From: Acorus gramineus
Lineage: Eukaryota > Streptophyta > Magnoliopsida > Acorales > Acoraceae
Assembly (NCBI GenBank): GCA_030737835.1
Contig: CM060857.1
Location: 12,225,496 to 12,289,495 of the forward strand
DNA length: 64,000 nucleotides
Reading direction: 5' to 3'
Below, piece after piece: positions 24,031 through 35,515 of the stretch. The notes under the pieces were generated by a model that worked only from the letters and a program-made list of their open reading frames with translations, ran no database searches and was not told the DNA's origin. How positions within the stretch are numbered: position 1 is the stretch's first letter; every line of letters starts with the position of its first letter. Position numbers and translations under genes: made by a program.

Positions 24031-24462
24031 TCAAACAATATCATCGATTGCGATGGCAACGGCAGAGGCACGGCAAAGAGGGCAAGTCCGTGATTTTGTG
24101 AGCCAGGTGACGATGCAGTGATCATGGAACCAATGCCCACATATTGGAAGCACGCGGTACTGATCACCTATCTCCATATTTTCAAGGCAGATTGCGCATT
24201 CCAAGTCTTCCATCATCGTTGTCGTCATCGTCGATTCACAGCTGAAGAAGGAGACTGATATCCTTTCAAGTTCCATATTGGAAAGCCCATTCTCCATCAC
24301 ATTCACATTCACATTCACATTCGTCGCGTTAGGTTGCCTGCTAGCAGTGCTACCCAGCCATCTCGTCCTAAACGCCGCTGTACAACGTATCAACAACCAC
24401 ACCATTACTATTATCACCCCGCCTGCTGAGTAACATATTATTACAGTTAACCCTGCCCCCAT
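24031..24462 (-). CDS. RING-H2 zinc finger protein, ATL-like (probable E3 ubiquitin ligase)
   Basis: A single-exon frame of 143 residues starting at an ATG. Residues about 5-26 form a hydrophobic membrane anchor (VIICYSAGGVIIVMVWLLI). The C-terminal half carries a full RING-H2 finger: CAICLENMEIGDQYRVLP, then CGHWFHDHC, ten residues, then CPLC. This fits C-x2-C-x14-C-x-H-x2-H-x2-C-x10-C-x2-C, and the tryptophan (TWL) typical of E2 contact is present. ATL-type proteins are short, intronless membrane E3 ligases in stress and trafficking; the GLD motif usual in ATLs is not evident, so the ATL label is tentative. The middle has a small repeat of NVNVNVNV. On the transcript a run of about 20 A precedes the start codon. 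Confidence 0.88.
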   Translation of the reverse strand: MGAGLTVIICYSAGGVIIVMVWLLIRCTAAFRTRWLGSTASRQPNATNVNVNVNVMENGLSNMELERISVSFFSCESTMTTTMMEDLECAICLENMEIGDQYRVLPICGHWFHDHCIVTWLTKSRTCPLCRASAVAIAIDDIV

Positions 24463-24517
24463 GTTTTTTTTTTTTTTTTTTTATGGACACATGATGTTTA
24501 TATGTCTCCCTCCCCCA

Positions 24518-24530
24518 CTAAATATATAGA
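24518..24530 (-). promoter_or_regulatory. TATA box of the RING-H2 gene
   Basis: The minus strand reads CTATATATTTAG about 60 bases upstream of the ATG, leaving a leader of roughly 30 bases that consists largely of the A-run at 24464-24482. Confidence 0.5.
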
Positions 24531-25261
24531 TTAGTTTTTATGTAATCTTTGGATAGAGATTGAGTTTGTTAGAAAATCAAATTCCTATTACAAGGACATC
24601 CAGTTTTACAATAGTAATATTAGTTTCTATTTAATCTTTTGATAGAGGAAATAAGTCGGTTAGAAATCAAATTCATCCTATTATATGTACATATATTCAT
24701 TACTTACTTATTATGGAGATAATGACTCGTTTTTTTTGTTTCCATATTTACTTTTTTATAAATTTAACAATTATTTATATCTTATTTATTTAAAATTTAA
24801 GATTTCAAATAAGATTTAAGTAAATCACATCAATATATAATTATTCAAAATTATAGATATTCACTAAGTCTGTCTCAATTGAATTAATAAAGATTTGTTA
24901 TGCTATTTTTAATTAACATAAAAAATATAATTATATGACATACAAATTTATAATGACATACAAATGGAATGAGATTTCTGAGTGGTTTAATGTTCTATAA
25001 ATATTTCATCTATATTATATTATTCATATTACTATTATAGCTAAATTTTAAACATTTAGGTTCACATGCATTTGGCACATGTACATAACTAGAATATGTA
25101 TATGTGTGTGCCTTCATTGGATTTTTATATTATACTAGTGAAAATGTATTCGTGGGAGTTAATATTGTTTATTATCAATATATATCAATATTCTAAAAAT
25201 CTTGCCCAGGCCTCGATTAATTCCCCATCTAGGCCTAGACGGGCCCAACCCGTAATACTTA
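24531..25261. other. AT-rich intergenic DNA, no gene seen
   Basis: Two similar stretches (TTTATGTAATCTTTGGATAGAGA near 24538 and TCTATTTAATCTTTTGATAGAGG near 24627) indicate a short local duplication. No coding signal. Confidence 0.45.
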
Positions 25262-25470
25262 GGCTCCGTTTGGCAAGACGTCCGGGGACATTGCATCGGC
25301 GAAAGCGGGGTGTAGCATGAGAATCGTTTTTTTGAGGCGTCGGGAGGCGAGTAAAAATTGGCTTGAAACATGGAATGAAGAAATCAAACGCGGAAACTTG
25401 TTTTTCCGTTTAGTTGGGCGCCGGCGTCCGCCACCACCAACGCAGGTGGGACGCGGATCCAAACGGAGCC
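25262..25470. mobile_element. Small GC-rich MITE, ends GGCTCCGTTTGG / CCAAACGGAGCC
   Basis: The 209-bp segment has perfect 12-bp inverted ends. It is far more GC-rich than its surroundings. The flanks are TTA on the left and TTT on the right, a near match to the 3-bp TTA duplication of PIF/Harbinger insertions. It abuts the next MITE, five bases away. Confidence 0.7.
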
Positions 25471-25475
25471 TTTTA

Positions 25476-25933
25476 CACCCCGTTTGGGTAACAGATTAAG
25501 CCGAATAAGGGTGGTATAAGGGTAGTATAAGAATAGATAGGGAAAATAGTTGTTTGTTTGCAGAGTATAACTTGATATTACTGAGCCAGTTTAAACGAGT
25601 ATAAGAGAGTATAACAATTCTAAGGAACCCCTAAGATAAGCTATACTCAGTTTATCTATTCCCATGAGCCCACATATCAAATCAACTTTTTACACTTTAT
25701 CACATCAAATCACCTATTAACACCTCTTATACATCAAAGGACCCACATGTCAAATCAACTTTTTTATATTTTATTATTTATTAACCAAACAACTCAACAT
25801 TTATTTTTACGTTTTCTAATGAGAATAATACAAAAACAACCAAACAGAAAATCTCTTATTTATGTAGAATTGTTATCTATGTTGGTATAGTTATCTATTC
25901 AGAATAACTCAATTCCTCAATCCAAACGAGGGG
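25476..25933. mobile_element. Tourist-like (PIF/Harbinger) MITE with TTA duplications
   Basis: The 458-bp element begins CACCCCGTTTGG and ends CCAAACGAGGGG, flanked by TTA at 25473-25475 and 25934-25936. Its left 200 bases follow the left end of the 6.9-kb element starting at 47314 (GTTTGTTTG, AACAATTC, TAGCTTAT-like, TTTATCTATTCC), and its right part has the inverted AAACGTAAAAATAAATG / GAGAATAATAC text of that element's right end. It looks like an internal deletion derivative. Confidence 0.85.
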
Positions 25934-25936
25934 TTA

Positions 25937-26792
25937 GTGTTTAACTACTTTTCTGATAAGATATTAAGTTATTTTATATATTATATATATTTATTAATTA
26001 ATTTTTTATGTTATCTCTATTATAATTATATTAATAATATTATGATAAAATTACGAGATGTTGAACAAAAAAAGGATTTCCAGTATATATTATCCAAAAG
26101 AATTGTTCACTCGATGTCTGTGTATGATCTTCGATGACCTGATAAACAAAAAAACAAAAGGTCAGAAATAGTAAATCATATATATTCAATGATATTATCT
26201 AACCACTAATGCATTTGCAAACACAATCACATATTGGTTATGTTTGTTACCGTTTAAATTTACAAATTATAAACTATTACTAATAAATTATAGATTTTAA
26301 CTTTTGTTTATTGTATCTGTTGAAATGATAATAAGCATTTGTGGGTGTTTATTAGATTAAATTGTAAAATAGCTTTTTTATATGTGATTGTCAAAAATAT
26401 GTCTTTAAAATGTAAAAGTTAAATTTAATTTCTGTTTGATAAAAGATGTGATTTTATTTATAAAATTAGTTTTACGAATATTTGAAAAGCAAATTAATAT
26501 AACATAAATAAAGTTCAGATTCACTCAAATATTTTTCAACACATTCAATAGGTGATTATGATCGATGTCGCACTCATCCTCTGTTAACATTAAATAATAT
26601 GTAAAAATAAATAAAATCATGGTTTCACATTAATTTAAAAATTATAACTTGAGAGATAAAAACATAGAACTTGATTTCTATTCTCTATTAATAAAAACAT
26701 AACTGAAATATTCTAGCTACAATACATATTTTATCAAAAAAAAAAAAAAAAACTACAATCTAAGCATCGCAACTGCCTCTTCTAGTAGTAAT
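25937..26792. other. AT-rich intergenic DNA, no gene seen
   Basis: No coding frame, no paired ends and no family words were found; an A-run lies at 26737-26753. Confidence 0.45.
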
Positions 26793-27006
26793 GGTTAGAC
26801 TATAATGAATAATGTCATGTACTGGATGTTGGGCGTAACATTTCTTTCATGTTGTGTTGGTTGTCCTTTGGGAATGTGAGTTTTCTGTACATGAATTAAG
26901 CTATACATGGTTTGTATTGGATTGGGTGCTTCTGATTCTTGCTTCATATGTATCCACATCAAGATATGTACATAAACATATGTCGATGGTTGATCAATTT
27001 GTGTAT
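26793..27006 (+). pseudogene. Relic duplicate of the GPX-A 3' UTR
   Basis: About 212 bases match 22557-22767 downstream of the GPX-A stop codon in the same orientation, at well over 90 percent identity by eye (for example GGTTGTCCTTTGGGAATGTG and TTGCTTCATATG are unchanged). No GPX coding exon precedes it here. It lies between GPX-A and GPX-B and does not resemble GPX-B's own 3' UTR, so it is a separate, recent partial duplication. Confidence 0.85.
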
Positions 27007-28150
27007 GAGAGCACGCGTTCACAATATATTACAGTCCTTGCATACTTTTTCTGGTAGAAAAGCTTCAGAGAAGCTACAAGTCCCTGCATAACATACACAT
27101 ACAACAACATTGGACCTTATAGGAGGCCGACAACTTACTGGGCTACAGCCCATCAAAACAAGCTCAATTGGGCTTGTTTGACCACTTTTTTTTTATATTA
27201 GATAAAACATGTGAATATAAACAAATCATTGGGTTATATATTCATTCTTAAAAAAAAAAAAAACACATGTTTCGAAACTGCTCGAATAATTGTTCCTAAT
27301 TTAATATCTTTAGCTCTAGAGGGGGAAGGGGAACACTAGTTGGAAGGATATTATCTTTAGCACTGGTTTTTTTTCTTCCGATGACACAATTTATGTACAC
27401 GTCATAAAAGAAATGATTAGTAATATGTTTTGGGAGTATCTAATGAGGAAACGAGGCATCCTAATCAGATATTTTTATCCAACTTGTATAGGATTTGGAT
27501 TAGAATTAGATTCGGGTCTATCCCATAAGTAGGTGTAATAGGTTGGTATCCCCTTGTAAAAATCACAGTGCCCAAGTTCTTTCGGTTATTTAGTATAAGA
27601 AATCAATGTATGCATGTTATTAAATTCTAAATCCTGTTTTTCATTATTCAAATAATTTGTATATCTTAAAATGATAAGATCCGATGGTCACTGAAATGTT
27701 GAACGAATTAAATTGTGCAACACGACTGTTGAATCTAACTTAATCCCAGAGCATAAACTGGATTTTTCATGGTGAAACCGAAATGAAAATCCTAACAGTA
27801 TTTTTTTTTGTCAGTGGTCTATAAAAGAGGTGCCACCAACTTTTGTATATGATGACTTTGGAATTCAATAAAATATATTCTTCCATTGGGCTTTTATCAT
27901 TCTGGATTCAAGAATGTTTCGTGGATTCTAGGTCCATCATAGATCAAATATCTTCTATGGTGTCGTGTGATATAGAGTCAGTTATGTGTTAATTAACCTA
28001 ACCCAAAAGTATTTTTGATGGATTAAATATCCGTTGATACACTCAATCATTTTTTTTTACAATCTTATTCATTTATCATCTCAGTTTTCCTCTAAACAAT
28101 ATGATACGAGATCTATATAAATATCTGCTGCAGGATATATATATTTAATA
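27007..28150. other. Intergenic DNA, upstream of GPX-B, no gene seen
   Basis: No convincing frame or transposon end was identified. AT-rich sequence with poly-A at 27250-27264. Confidence 0.45.
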
Positions 28151-28158
28151 AAATTTTT

Positions 28159-28201
28159 TTATAAAGTATGCATTTGTGATCAGTTTATGTGACGGCACGT
28201 G
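28159..28201 (+). promoter_or_regulatory. TATA box and G-box of GPX-B
   Basis: TTATAAAG at 28159-28166 matches the GPX-A TATA box, and a CACGTG G-box core is at 28196-28201. A second TATA-like word (CTATATAAATA) is at 28113. The G-box here lies downstream of the TATA box, unlike in GPX-A. Confidence 0.45.
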
Positions 28202-28333
28202 TGTGCAGGGAAGAACAGAGAAAGGATTCGTTTGTTTGATTTGAGGGGGGTCGATACATCTTCTGCTGAAAGGGTGTTGTCGTGGTCTCACACAGATCTT
28301 TTTCCTTTTGTTGCTCTGCGTTTTTCTTCAACC

Positions 28334-30822
28334 ATGGCGAGCCAGTCTGAGAATGCCCCTCAGTCCGTCCACTTCTTCACTGTCAAGGTCCCTCTGCCAC
28401 CCCTTTCGGAATTGTTTCTCCAAACCTCCTTTTTTTTGGACTTTAATTGGGATTTCTGATTTGGGTCTTTTTTGATGATCTGGGTATATGAGATTTTGAT
28501 CACTGGAATACTTCTAGTGTAGTTTTTTGAGTGGTTTTTGTGTTTTATCCTCTCTTTTTTTTTCTGTATTTTAGAAGATGGGTTTGTTCAAAAGATCAAA
28601 CTTTGGTTTTGGGGTTTTAGTCTAAATGATGTGAGAAGAAGCCCAGAGTTCCTATGATGATTTTTGTGGTTTGGGTTGGTGAAATTTTACTTCTTGGGTT
28701 GTGTCTCTTTGATCTTTCATGATCAATTTGAGATTTTTTTTCTTTTCCTTGTGATGATTTTTGTGATTTGGACTTCTCTAATATAACTGTTTTTTAATTG
28801 TGCTGTTGAAGTCATATTTGATTGGAAAAGGAAATCCTTTTATATGCTTGTATGCTGTTGCAGGATGCAAAGGGGGATGATGTTGATCTCAGCAAATATA
28901 AGGGAAAGGTTTTGCTGATTGTAAATGTTGCATCTAAGTGGTATGTATATATTCATTTTCACATCTCTTTGAAACAGATCTTTGGTATTCTTTCAAGTTT
29001 TCAATTTATACTGATCTCAAAGAAATCCAATTTATAATTCAGATTAAACTCTGTTTTATGGGTTAAACTTTGGCAGTGGGCTGACTAAGACAAATTATAC
29101 GGAGCTTACTGAACTCTATGACAAGTACAAGACTCAAGGTCAGTGCACTCCCTTCTGTTTGGCTGAATTTATTGTAGTTTCAGCTTCTACACATATAGTT
29201 CATTGCCTCAATATGTCTATGGAATGAACTCTGTTACACTCGCCCATTTCACAACCCCATATACCTCGTCACCATCATACACTCATTGTAACGAGGTATA
29301 TACCTCATTAGAAATTTTTTAGATGAGTCCATACAATTCATTGAAGTATATATTTCTTTTTTTTTTTATTAAAGTAGATACTTCATTAGATGAGCTATAT
29401 TATTTATTAAAAAAATCAAAATTGGTGTGGACTATATTTGGGCTGGAAACGATGCTCAGTCTAACATTTTCCTTATAAATTGTAGAAGAGCGCTGATACA
29501 CTCGGTCCGTTTTGTAGCCCGTTTTGCAGCCTATACACTATGATAACGTAGTATATACTAAGCTATCATAGTGTACGAGGTTCTCCATCAGCCACTCAAT
29601 TTCTACCATTGGTGTTAGCTTTTAAATTTCTACGATTACTAATTCCTCTGAGATTTTACATTATCTGTCAGTGCCCACCTGTTGAATATATTCTTCATGG
29701 TGTACAAGGATGTTTAACTTTTACGATTACTATGACTATTTTCATTCAGGTACGGATTTGCCAAATGTATATTATTACGCATAGAAAAGCTTCCAATTTT
29801 GTAAATGGCTACAAATGATATGAGTGGTTTCTAAGAATATCATGTCTGAATAATCGAGACAACCCACTTGCATCATTAATTGTGGTTGAGTGTAGCCCCC
29901 TTTTTTTTTTTTTTGAAATACCCAAAACTCAATAAAACTGCTCTTATCTTTTTTTATTTATTTATTTTAACTTATATTATCAAATTTTAGTAGTTTTCAC
30001 TTTGAAATCCTGATGCGTCTGTATCTTGACATGTTACGTTCATGCAGGTCTTGAAATACTGGCTTTTCCTTGCAACCAGTTTGGTGAGGAGGAACCAGGC
30101 AGCAATGAGGAAATCATGGAATTTGCTTGCACCCGTTTCAAAGCTGAGTTTCCCATCTTTAACAAGGTATTTGACATTGGAGTGATGCTGAATATTTCAA
30201 ATCATCTTCAAGAATCTAGAATTGATTGATAATCTATAATTGGTCTTCATTAGTTAGCACCCATAAAGAAAATGGTTCCCAAATTCATGCTTTTCTAGAG
30301 CCTTTCTTTTCATTTCTTTGTTTTCTGCTCATGACTGAGTGCATTCACAAAATTTTCTGGGCAGGCATTTCAACTGGAGATTTTCTGATTGCAGAAACCA
30401 TTTTATTAGAATCTTAGAAGGCCAAGTAATTTAGCCTCCTGAACCATGCAACCAACTGCATAACTTGTGGTTGTATCTGAACCTGTTAGTCTAATGTATG
30501 GCATGCGAATGGTTGTTAGGTCGATGTGAACGGAGACAATGCTGCACCGATTTACAAGTTTCTGAAATCAAGCAAAGGTGGCATATTCGGCGACAGCATC
30601 AAGTGGAACTTCTCCAAGTTCTTGGTCGACAAAGATGGTCACGTGGTGGATCGCTATGCTCCAACCACATCCCCACACAGCATCGAAGTAAGTGAACAAC
30701 ATTAGATCAAGTTATATAAATTTCATGCTGTCATAAGCCCACAAGTCGAAGATCTGACTGTCGGAACTTACCTGTGCCTTTTGCAGAAAGATATCAAGAA
30801 ACTGCTGGAAGTTGCTGCTTAA
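28334..30822 (+). CDS. Glutathione peroxidase B (plant PHGPx type), short form
   Basis: Six exons join in frame: 28334-28387, 28864-28940, 29077-29138, 30048-30166, 30520-30687, 30787-30822, giving 171 residues. Exon lengths 2-6 (77, 62, 119, 168, 36) are identical to GPX-A, which lies 6 kb upstream in the same orientation, so they are tandem paralogues. Catalytic Cys 44 (VASKCGLT), Gln 75 (FPCNQFG), Trp 133 (IKWNFSKF) and Cys 92 are kept. The usual SVHDFTVK near the N terminus reads SVHFFTVK. Upstream of this ATG the frame stays open back to a TGA at 28190 and even resembles the GPX-A extension (FVALRFSST against FRALRFTSS), but contains no ATG, so the targeting peptide seems lost and a cytosolic enzyme is likely. 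Intron 3 holds repeat-family sequence near 29235-29580. Confidence 0.94.
29235..29580. repeat. MITE-like insertions in GPX-B intron 3
   Basis: The words TGTTACACTCGCCC (29231), GAGGTATATACCTCATTAGA and GCGCTGATACACTCGGTCCG (29492) are signatures of the GAGTG-TG-TACACTC family. Two partial elements seem to be juxtaposed. A 12-bp palindrome-like ATGATAACGTAGTATAT is shared with 55345. Confidence 0.45.
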
Positions 30823-32269
30823 AGTTCCCTGAGCCTTTGCAAGCTGAAACTTTATGAGTAAGAATAATGTCGTGTAATGTGTTGGTAGAACATCATGTGG
30901 GATTGTCTTAATTAATCTATCATATGGGATTTCTGTTATTTGGCTTTTTTATGAAGTAAATAATGGTTGGCTCTCTGTTGTTTGATTTTTATGATGTGAA
31001 CAATGGTTCTTTATTTATTTATTGGGAAAAATTCATATAACCGCTTGTAAACTGAATGAAATTCATATAGCCCCCTGACTTTTCCTAAAATCCATATAAA
31101 CCTCTAAAAACATCTAGTAAATTCAAAAAAAACCCTGAATAAAATTTATGTTAATAGATGATGAATATTTTGTAAATATTATGTTTGGTTAATCCTGGTG
31201 GAAAACAGTATACAAAAAAAAAAACCCTACAATGTGTTAAAAATGTGTAAAATATTCTATAAATGACGATTTTATCCCTTCATATAGAGTTTTATAATAT
31301 ATCCAGAGAGGGTAAAATTGTCATTTTTATAAGATTTTTTACATTTTTAACACATTGTAGTGGTATTTTTTAGTATATTGGGTTTTCAATCAAGGTTAAC
31401 CAAATGAAATATTTGTAAAATATTTATCATCTATTCATGAAAATTTTATTCAGGGGGTTATTTGGATTTACTAGGTGTTTTCATAGGGTTATATGGATTT
31501 TAAGAAAAGTCAGGGGGTTATATGGATTTTAGTCAGATTTCATAGGGTTAACCCTGATAGAAAACACAGTATACCAAAAAAAGCCCTATAATGCGTTAAA
31601 AATGCAAAAAATCTTATGTAAATGACGAATTTACCTTTCCAGATAGAGTTTTATAATATATTCAGAGATGATAAAATCGTTATTTTCATAGGAATTTTTG
31701 CATTTTTAACACATTATAGGGTTTTTTTTAGTATATTGTTTTTTCAATCAAGGTTAACCAAATAAAATATCAGTGCTGCTACCCAGGCCCCAAAAATTAG
31801 GCTCCATTGTTGAGCCCCAATAGGTGGCATAATCCTATTGGTCCAATGTTTAACTTTTTCTAACCACCAAAAGGCCAATTACACAACTACCCTTATCATT
31901 AATATCCTCATTAAAATCGTAACCGAATCCCACAAATTGGGGCACTAATTCCTCTCCCCAAAGTAACCGAATTCCACAAATGGGGGCACCATTAATTCCT
32001 CTCCCCAATAAAATTTGAATTTTAGGGTTCCGATTTGTGCAAAGCCATATGAATGAAAAAAAAAGAAAAAAAATTAGGCGATCAAGATTTCAATCCATCT
32101 GATTCTCATTCCCCAAAAACCGTTAACAATGGCAAATAAAAAAGGATAAATTTCTTCTGCCAATCGAAACTTAACTGTCATTTTGTATTTGTTTTTTTTT
32201 TTTTTGACAAAAAAAAAAAAACAGGTCATTTGTATCTGATAAAAAAGTCACATTTTTTTTTTTTTTGCA

Positions 32270-32910
32270 CTTCTTGCAAATGTGGAATCCAATCAAGAAA
32301 CTGTCTCAGTTGTGAAATTTTTCCTTCCGTGCATCTGAATTTCTTCCGTTAATACCGTGTATCTGAAATTCGACAGTGTATCTAGATTAATTTTTTGCAC
32401 TTCTTGCAAATGTGAAATCCAATCAAGAAACTGTCTCAGTTGTTGAATTTTCCCTTCTGTGCATCTGAATTTCTTCTGTTAATACTGTGTATCTGAAATT
32501 CGACAGTGTATCTTGATTTGGGAAATCACAAATGTTTTATGTTTTCCTGTGCACACCATTCATATTCTGCTTCGAATGATGCAATTAGCCTGTAATGTCA
32601 GATACTTGTATCTGAAAATCATGGTACTGTGCAATGGTTTATTATCACACATTAAAAATTTATGTATCTTAAAAAAAAAATTTCCTTCCGTGCATCTGAA
32701 TTTCTTCCGTTAATACTGTGTATCTGAAATTCGACAGTGTATCTTGATTTGGGAAATCACAAATTTGACATTCTATAAAATGTTTTCCTGTGCACACCAT
32801 TCATATTCTGCATCCAATGATGCAATTAACCTGTAATATCAGATACTTGTATAATGAAAATCATTACTGTGCAATGGTTTATTATCACACATTAAGATTT
32901 ATGTATCTTA
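32270..32910. repeat. Composite tandem repeat with GTATCTGAA words
   Basis: A unit starting TTTGCACTTCTTGCAAATGT occurs at about 32266 and 32393; the segment with CTTCCGTGCATCTGAATTTC occurs three times (32325, 32450 variant, 32686); and a unit beginning GGGAAATCACAAAT recurs at about 32519 and 32752 (period near 235). The word GTATCTGAAATTCGACAGTG is in each. It is inside the MULE-like element. Confidence 0.75.
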
Positions 32911-33044
32911 AAAAAAATTTAATTTTAATTTAAATCCATTTGGTGTATCTGAAAAATATAACTGTATTTGTTAAATAATACAAATGGTAAAAAAATTTGT
33001 TCTGCACATGCTACTATCTCGTCCACATTTTGCTGATCAGCCAA

Positions 33045-35515
33045 ATCAATCACTTCTTTTAGTAAACTGGTTTCCATTTCACATGAATCGTAGATGTCTT
33101 CCAAATAATTTGATTCTTCAAATGTGTCATCCATATAATCCTCCTCACTGCCTGTTGAAAAATAGAAAAGAAGTCACATGTTATAAAATTAAAATTAAGA
33201 TACAGTGCTGTATCTTAAAACCAATACAAACCATATGGATTTTGAATTACCGGACATGTTATTTAGCAGTACATATTTTCAAATAAAGTCCTTCAAACCT
33301 TTATATGTATATACGTATATGACAATTAGCAATTAAATATTGATCAAGTACACATTAATCAATTCCATAGAAATAAAATGTCAAAAATTCATTTTAAGAT
33401 ACACTGCTGTATCTTAAAACCAAACAAAAACCATGTGGATTTTGAATTACCAAACATGTTAATTCCTTTGGTAAACTGGTTTCCATTTCACATGAATCGT
33501 AGATGTCTTCCAAATAATTTGATTCTTCAAATGTGTCATCCATATAATCCTCCTCACTGCCTATTGAAAAATAGAAAAGAAGTCACATGTTATAAAATTA
33601 AAATTAAGATACAGTGATGTATCTTAAAACCAATACAAACCATATGGATTTTGAATTACCGGACATGTTATTTAGCAGTACATATTTTCAAATAAAGTCC
33701 TTCAAACCTTTATATGTATATACGTATATGACAATTAGCAATTAAATATTGATCAAGTACACATTAATCAATTCCATAGAAATAAATGTCAAAAATTCAT
33801 TTTAAGATACAGTGCTGTATCTTAAAACCAAACAAAAACCATGTGGATTTTGAATTACCAAACATGTTAATTCCTTTGGTAAACTGGTTTCCATTTCACA
33901 TGAATCGTAGATGTCTTCCAAATAATTTGATTCTTCAAATGTGTCATCCATATAATCCTCCTCACTGCCTGTTGAAAAATAGAAAAGAAGTCACATGTTA
34001 TAAAATTAAAATTAAGATACAGTGCTGTATCTTCAAAACCAATACAAACCATATGGATTTTGAATTACCGGACATGTTATTTAGCAGTACATATTTTCAA
34101 ATAAAGTCCTTCAAACCTTTATATGTATATACGTATATGACAATTAGCAATTAAATATTGATCAAGTACACATTAATCAATTCCATAGAAATAAAATATC
34201 AAAAATTCATTTTAAGATACAGTGCTGTATCTTAAAACCAAACAAAAACCATGTGGATTTTGAATTACCAAACATGTTAATTCCTTTGGTAAACTGGTTT
34301 CCATTTCACATGAATCGTAGATGTCTTCCAAATAATTTGATTCTTCAAATGTGTCATCCATATAATCCTCCTCACTGCCTGTTGAAAAATAGAAAAGAAG
34401 TCATATGTTATAAAATTAAAATTAAGATACAGTGCTGTATCTTAAAACCAATACAAACCATATGGATTTTGAATTACCGGACATGTTATTTAGCAGTACA
34501 TATTTTCAAATAAAGTCCTTCAAACCTTTATATGTATATACGTATATGACAATTAGCAATTAAATATTAATCAAGTACACATTAATCAATTCCATAGAAA
34601 TAAAATGTCAAAAATTCATTTTAAGATACAGTGCTGTATCTTAAAACCAAACAAAAACCATGTGGATTTTGAATTACCAAACATGTTAATTCCTTTGGTA
34701 AACTGGTTTCCATTTCACATGAATCGTAGATGTCTTCCAAATAATTTGATTCTTCAAATGTGTCATCCATATAATCCTCCTCACTGTCTGTTGAAAAATA
34801 GAAAAGAAGTCACATGTTATAAAATTAAAATTAAGATACAGTGCTGTATCTTAAAACCAATACAAACCATATGGATTTTGAATTACCGGACATGTTATTT
34901 AGCAGTACATATTTTCAAATAAAGTCCTTCAAACCTTTATATGTATATACGTATATGACAATTAGCAATTAAATATTAATCAAGTACACATTAATCAATT
35001 CCATAGAAATAAAATGTCAAAAATTCATTTTAAGATACAGTGCTGTATCTTAAAACCAAACAAAAACCATGTGGATTTTGAATTACCAAACATGTTAATT
35101 CCTTTGGTAAACTGGTTTCCATTTCACATGAATCGTAGATGTCTTCCAAATAATTTGATTCTTCAAATGTGTCATCCATATAATCCTCCTCACTGTCTGT
35201 TGAAAAATAGAAAAGAAGTCACATGTTATAAAATTAAAATTAAGATACAGTGCTGTATCTTAAAACCAATACAAACCATATGGATTTTGAATTACCGGAC
35301 ATGTTATTTAGCAGTACATATTTTCAAATAAAGTCCTTCAAACCTTTATATGTATATACGTATATGACAATTAGCAATTAAATATTGATCAAGTACACAT
35401 TAATCAATTCCATAGAAACAAAATGTCAAAAATTCATTTTAAGATACAGTGCTGTATCTTAAAATCAAACAAAAACCATGTGGATTTTGAATTACCAAAC
35501 AAGTTAATTAGCAGT
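33045..35515. repeat. 409-bp tandem array, six copies
   Basis: The anchor word GTAAACTGGTTTCC occurs at 33062, 33471, 33879, 34289, 34698 and 35107, spacings 409, 408, 410, 409 and 409. Copies are almost identical by eye, implying recent expansion. Each unit has two AAGATACAG-TG-CTGTATCTT hairpins (9-bp arms) and two related GGATTTTGAATTACC segments. On the minus strand each unit has an acceptor-like TTTTCAACAG followed by an open acidic stretch (SEEDYMDDTFEESNYLEDIY) and a possible GTAATT donor, about 110 bp. The plus-strand open frames of 79-122 codons are repeat shadows. Confidence 0.92.

Noticed and set aside
28199..28333. Upstream start for GPX-B at 28199
   Set aside because: The codon is GTG, not ATG; no ATG occurs between the TGA at 28190 and 28334.
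33378..35331. Repeated plus-strand frames of 79-122 codons
   Set aside because: They are identical shadows of the 409-bp tandem repeat, Lys/Ile-rich with no domain; the acidic minus-strand frame is more exon-like.
33045..35515. CRISPR-like array
   Set aside because: The units are 409 bp, contiguous and from a plant transposon; there are no short repeats with unique spacers.
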